NCBI GenBank assembly: GCA_030522415.1 | Contig: CM060107.1 | Coordinates: 23,626,571-23,690,570, forward strand | Direction: 5' to 3' | Source: Channallabes apus | Lineage: Eukaryota; Chordata; Actinopteri; Siluriformes; Clariidae | DNA: 64,000 bases | Shown here: positions 59,294-64,000 of the stretch, piece after piece | Numbering within the stretch: position 1 is the stretch's first letter | How the letters are laid out: each line of letters begins with the position of its first letter | The notes under the pieces: model-generated | Seen by the model: only the letters and a program-made list of their open reading frames with translations | What the model was told of the DNA's origin: nothing | The model's database searches: none | Translations under genes and position numbers: made by a program

Positions 59294-59305
59294 TGCGCAT
59301 GCGCA
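59294..59305. promoter_or_regulatory. NRF1-type palindrome in EnSpm 5' region (copy C)
   Basis: The 12-mer TGCGCATGCGCA lies 213 bp inside the element and about 150 bp before the first splice donor, at the same relative place as in copy B. This conservation suggests it is the element's promoter core. Confidence 0.62.
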
Positions 59306-60138
59306 GTCTTTAAACCGTAGTTTTGGCGGTATAGATAAAATTTCCGCCTCAAACCGGTCATCCTTGACTGGAAATAATTTTAAGCCCCTGTGTGGAAAGC
59401 AAGTTAGAAAACGGAGAGAGCGGGACCAGAAGAGAGTAGCTGCTTCTACAGAAAGGTAAGGTGTAAACTTATTTATATTATTATTTACTTATATATATTA
59501 TTTTATTATAAATGTCAGACATATATTTATGATAGAACATAGATTCATTAATTATTTCAACGATGCGTCAGCGTGGCCGCCATTTTGTGTCGGGGGAAGC
59601 CGCGTCTACTCTGCATTAGTTAACATTGGCAGAGAACTTTCAACGGTTAAAATCACCTTAATTTGCTTGATTTTCAACCGATTTTCAAGCCGTTTGGTTT
59701 ATTATAAATGTCAGACATATATTTATTATAGAACATAGATTGATTAATTACTTTACTTATATCATAAAAGTAAAATAATTAATCAACCTATGTTCTATCA
59801 TAAATATGTGATATATCATATACAATACAATACTTAGACACACCTACATAACTAATTAATTTGTTCTACAATGCACAAAACAATTACAAATGCTGATAGT
59901 GATGTGAAAAAAACATGAAACAATATAAAATAAAGTATAAATAAATAGATAAATGATAGAGCAAAATTTAAATTAATAAAGTCATGAGTTAAACAAGCAA
60001 AGCGGGAAAAAAAAACAATTATGGACCCAAGATGGCGGCGATGTTGACGTATGCTTAGAGGCCCAAGGCGACATCTAGTCAGTATATATATCTATGGAGA
60101 ATGTCTCTGTAAAAACTGTGTGAAACAATGCGCTAATC

Positions 60139-60142
<4 letters not shown>

Positions 60143-60201
<59 letters not shown>
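60143..60201. repeat. (A)n(TA)n compound repeat
   Basis: An A-run of about 31 bases followed by a TA run, in an EnSpm intron. It has the same composition as 41308-41402. Confidence 0.9.
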
Positions 60202-60205
<4 letters not shown>

Positions 60206-60525
60206 ACACACACACGTACGTGTATTTCAGGGTACTCATGAATATTGTACAATATACTGTATATACTGTTATACTGTATCTCTATACAGTGTATATACAT
60301 TTTATTTCATTGGTACAGTCATTCTAGTGATTCTAGTCATTCGTTTTCCTTTTTACTTCAGGAAAGCGTCTACCAGATACATTGTATTTCTGCCGTACAA
60401 CCTATTTTGGAGTCAATTTGTGGTAAGTTCTGTGTACAATGTCATTTGTGATCATTACAGTATATCACTCTCAGATAACCCTGTTCTCCTTACACATCAC
60501 CCCCTATATTTTTCCTCAGTTATCC

Positions 60526-62766
60526 ATGTGGAAATGTAAAGACTATGACCATTCATATTCAAGAAGATCTGAACTTCTAAAACATTACAAACTTGATCAT
60601 CAACATTATGGGCGCAGCCATGCTTATCCCTGCAGTTATGAGAATTGCCCATGCACATGCAAGACATGGAAAGCTTTGCTGACCCATTTATGCAAATCCC
60701 ATCCTGCTCCAAAATCCACACAGAAAGAGGCTATTTCACTATTCAAGTGCCACATCTGTGACAACGATCAACTTTCCAATGAAACAGACTATTTTCAGCA
60801 CATTGGAACACATCTGAAAAATTGTCAATCTGTCAATTGCATATTTGTTCATTGTTCATATAAAACAAATCATTATGGTGCTTTCAGAACTCACAAATGG
60901 AGAAATCATACCCTCCATACAATTCACGATTTTAAGCCAGGAATTGTTGGTGGACCTGTTGTAGAATCATTTGAATGCGGCACTACTGAGCAGTCAGATG
61001 ATGAGTTACCATCAGAAGAATTTCCTGATGAACAATCAAGTTATTGAACTAAAATTAGCTTCAGTCTTACTTAAGTTGGAACACTCTTTTTTGGTGCCAA
61101 GTGCAGCTTTGAATGAACTACTTGAAGAGTTGCAATATTTAATTGGAACTGCCTCTGTGTCAGTTACCCAAAATACAATATTCAACTTCTTACAAGAGAA
61201 CAGTTGCAGAGCTGATGAATCTGTTGTGAAAGAGTTAGCCACTGTACTTTGCTCTTCAAATCCCATTCAATCTGCAATAGGAAACCATGGCCCACTGTCA
61301 ACTGCTTGGAAACGGAAGTTGTACTACAGAAAAAACTTCAATGTTGTGGAACCTGTTGAATATGTATTAGACCGAAAGAATAGAAAATCTTTTCAGTATG
61401 TACCGTTACTAAAATCCTTACAGCAACTTTTAAAACGTGAAACTATACTAAATAAGGCTATAAATTTAAATGAAATATATCATCCAGTGGAGAGTGATAA
61501 ACAGGTATACAGATCATTTTGGGATGGACGTCACCTTAAAAGAAATGCTATTCTCTCAAAAGAATGTGCTCTTTCTTTGATTTTGTATATTGATGACTTT
61601 GAAATATGTAACCCCCTTGGTATGTCACGTAAAAAACACAAAATTTGTGCCTTGTATTGGGTTTTAGGCAATCTGACACCTGGTTGTCACTCCTCGTTGT
61701 CCTCTATCCATTTGGCTGCATTGATCAAAAGCAAGGATGTCAAGGTTTATGGTTTTGAAAAAGTGTTAGAGCCTTTGATTACTGATCTCATAACATTGGA
61801 ACAACATGGGATTTATGTGGATAAGTTGGGGAAAACTTTGAAGGGGACATTGCAGTGTGTTGTTGCAGACAACCTTGGCGCACACAGTATTGCTGGTTTT
61901 GTGGAGAGTTTTTCTAGCAAACATGTCTGCAGGTTTTGTACGGCAGATAGGTTAGAAATTCAAGACAAGGAAGTTGGAGCTGGAAGTTTTTCTCTGAGAA
62001 CTGAGGAGATTCACACAAATCACCTTAAAATTCTTGAGGAAAATTCTGTGCATAACTGTTGTGGTGTTAAGAGTAAATGTGTTCTGTCAGAAAAACTCAC
62101 ACATTTCAATGTGACTAGTGGTTTCCCTCCAGACATTGTCCATGATTTATTTGAGGGAATAATTCCTGTTGAAATATCTCTCTGTCTGACTTTATTCATT
62201 TCCAAAAGGTATTTTACTTTGGACACTTTGAACAAGGTGATTGAAGATTTTCCCTATAAATGGACTGATAAGACAAATCGGCCCCACTCTGTTCCACTGA
62301 CCCATGCATCCAGGAAAACAATTGGTGGAAACGCACATGAAAACTGGAATTTATTAAGATTTTTCCCTCTACTACTTGGACAGAAAGTGCCCACTGATGA
62401 GCCAGCCTGGAAACTCCTTCTTGACTTGAAGGACATTGTGGAAGTTGTTGTTTCTCCAGTTCAGACTCCGGAATCAATTGCATATTTGAACTTTAAGATA
62501 TCTGAGCACAGGGTTAGGTTTAAAGAAGTTTTCCCAAAGTCAACATTTCTGCCAAAACATAATTTTTTAGAACATTATCCCGAGTTAATCTGTGACTTTG
62601 GACCATTAGTTGCATTATGGACCATGCGCTTCGAAGCGAAGCACAGCTTCTTCAAAAGAGTTGTGCGGCACACAACCTGCTTTAAGAATGTGCTTCTGTC
62701 CTTAGCACAAAGACATCAGTTTCTCATGGCACATCACCTTCACACATGGAGCTTTCCTAAACCCTC
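60526..62766 (+). pseudogene. EnSpm-type C2H2 zinc-finger transposase, frameshifted and 3' truncated
   Basis: Translation from MWKCKDYDHSYSRRSELLKH gives about four C2H2-like fingers (near 60526-60920); the first has Tyr where a zinc-binding Cys is expected. An acidic linker follows, and the frame stops at 61047. The next frame (to about 62766) continues with LASVLLKLEH, then the catalytic-region blocks YRSFWDGRH, LSLILYIDDFEICNPLGMSR, VADNLGAHSIAGFVESFS, CRFC, PPDIVHDLFEGIIPVE, GGNAHENWNLLRFFPLLLG, and WTMRFEAKHSFFKRV. One small frameshift near 61010-61045 separates the fingers from the core. The C-terminus is replaced by LINE sequence after MAHHLHTWSFPKPSL. I know this protein type from many unnamed fish predictions. 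Assigning it to EnSpm rests on the CACTG end. Confidence 0.82.
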
Positions 62767-64000
62767 CCTTCTTCTTCTTTGTCTTTCGGCTGTTCCCTTT
62801 CAGGGGTCGCCACAGCGAATCATCTGCCTCCATCTAACCCTATCCTCTGCATCCTCTTCTCTCGCACCAACTAACTTCATGTCCTCTCTCACTGCATCCA
62901 TAAATCTCCTCTTTGGTCTTCCTCTAGACCTCCTGCCTGGCAGTTCCAACCTCAGCATCTCTCCTCTGAAGATGTCCAAACCACCTCAATCTGGCCTCTC
63001 TGACTTTATCTCCAATACATCTCACATGGGTTGTCCCTCTGATGAACTGATTCTTGATCCTATCCATCCTTTTCACTCCCAAAGAGAACCTCAACATCTT
63101 CAGCTCTGCTACCTCTAGCTCTGCCTCCTGTCTTTTCTTCAGTGCCACTGTCTCTAAGCCGTAGATCATTGCTGGTCTCACCACTGTCCTGTACACCTTT
63201 CCTTTCATTCTCGCTGATACTCTTTTATCGCACAACACACCTGACACTTTTCTCCACCCATTCCAACCTGCCTTTACTCGTCTCTTCACCTCCTTTGAAC
63301 ACTCTCCGTTGCTCTCGACCGTTGACCCTAAGTACTTAAAATCCTGCACCTTCTTTACCTCTGCTCCCTGTAGCCTCACTGTTCCTCTTGGGTCCCTCTC
63401 ATTCACACACACACATGTATTCCGTCTTGCTGCAGCTAACCTTCATTCCTCTGCTTTCCAGAGCGTACCTCCACCTCTCCAAATTTTCTTCCACCTGTTC
63501 CCTGCTCTCGCTACAAAGTACAATGTCATCTGCAAACATCATAGTCCATGGAGACTCCTGTCTAACTTCATCTGTCATCCTGTCCATCACTAGAGCAAAC
63601 AAAAAGGGGCTTAGAGCCGATCCTTGATGCAGACCCAGCTCCACCTTGAACTGTTGTCACACCTACAGCACATCTCACCCCTGTCTTACAACTCTTATAC
63701 ATGTCCTGCACCACTCTAACATACTTCTCTGCCACTCCAGACTTCCTCATACAACACCACAGCTCCTCTCTGGGCACCCTATCGTACGCTTTCTCTAAAT
63801 CTACAAAGACACAATGCAACTCTTTATTACCTTCTCTGTACTTCTCCACCAGCATCCTCAAACCAAATACTGCATCTGATGTACTCTTTCTAGGCATAAA
63901 ACCATATTGCTGCTCACAAATTCTCACCTCTGCCCTTAACCTAGCTTCCACTACTCTTTCCCACAACTTCATTGTATGGCTCATTAGCTTTATGCCTCTG
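62767..64000 (-). mobile_element. RTE-like LINE, 3' part, runs off the window
   Basis: The 3' end on this strand begins CTTCTTCTTCTTTGTCTTTC and TTCAGGGGTCGCCACAGCGA, a common fish LINE terminus. Reverse-transcriptase coding follows on the minus strand to the window edge. It inserted into the EnSpm transposase. Clade assignment (RTE or a related group) is tentative. Confidence 0.85.
62924..64000 (-). pseudogene. LINE reverse transcriptase, frameshifted
   Basis: Three overlapping pieces form one frame. 63568-63984 has [20 protein letters not shown] and [20 protein letters not shown]. 63399-63644 has [20 protein letters not shown] and WTMMFADDIVLCSESREQ (catalytic FADD intact). 62924-63412 has FKYLGSTVESNGE, AGWNGWRKVSGVLCDKRV and RPAMIYGLETVALKKRQEAE. 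The first frameshift lies near 63620-63650 and the second at a short (CA)n near 63400-63415. The C-terminal tail is also shifted after RRDAEVG. The 5' part, including any endonuclease, is outside the window. Confidence 0.88.

Larger units (their letters stand above)
59081..62766 (+). mobile_element. EnSpm/CACTA-like transposon, copy C (cut by RTE LINE)
   Basis: It starts CACTGAAAAAAGTAAACC inside the DIRS gag. A non-coding first exon ends at an AAAGGTAAGG donor near 59455. A second exon lies at about 60364-60421 (CTTCAG acceptor, GTAAGT donor), and the main exon starts after CCTCAG at 60519. The transposase is interrupted by a LINE at about 62767, and the right end lies beyond the window or is lost. 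Confidence 0.82.

Overview
This window is nuclear DNA from a teleost fish, probably otophysan-like, although the lineage is a guess. The evidence is the repeat content: several Tc1 families, EnSpm/CACTA elements with a C2H2-finger transposase, BEL/Pao, DIRS, Tigger, hAT, PIF/Harbinger, piggyBac, and L2-, Tx1/L1-, Rex1- and RTE-like LINEs, with abundant (TA)n, (CA)n and (A)n(TA)n tracts. I found no host protein-coding gene that I can defend. The possible cellular features are one tRNA-Gly-like sequence and tRNA-like boxes inside a foldback element.

Layout. 1-4.1 kb: a truncated Tc1, then a solo BEL LTR (TSD GTCAC) split by a second Tc1. 6.1-11.4 kb: a hAT (TSD GTCTATAT) split by an EnSpm element, itself split by a third Tc1 with an intact 340-codon transposase. 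11.7-13.3 kb: a fourth copy of the same Tc1 family, broken. 15.4-18.8 kb: a decayed piggyBac transposase split by a Harbinger element, split in turn by a different Tc1. 19.2-34.4 kb: a Tc1 host holding a 5'-truncated L2 LINE (TSD CTTGCAT) and a large TA-flanked TIR element (called E1 here). E1 carries a Tx1/L1-like LINE, split by a Tigger element, split by a BEL/Pao element (TSD ATGGT), which holds another L2 LINE. 34.7-36.7 kb: a DIRS gag relic. 37.0-49.0 kb: a second large TIR element (E2) with E1-like ends, a 1.1 kb duplication and EnSpm and Tc1 fragments. 49.1-51.3 kb: decayed LINEs. 52.0-57.3 kb: a Tc1 split by a 3.8 kb TIR element whose interior is a giant imperfect palindrome with Pol III-like boxes. 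57.7-64.0 kb: a DIRS gag cut by an EnSpm element with a zinc-finger transposase, which is cut by an RTE-like LINE running off the end.

The genes do not form a cellular pathway. They are transposition functions, mostly broken. The most intact are the Tc1 transposase at 7601-8623, the internally deleted BEL Gag-Pol at 26216-28834 and the L2 reverse transcriptase at 29059-30963. The precise target duplications allow a relative order of insertion to be read in each nest.
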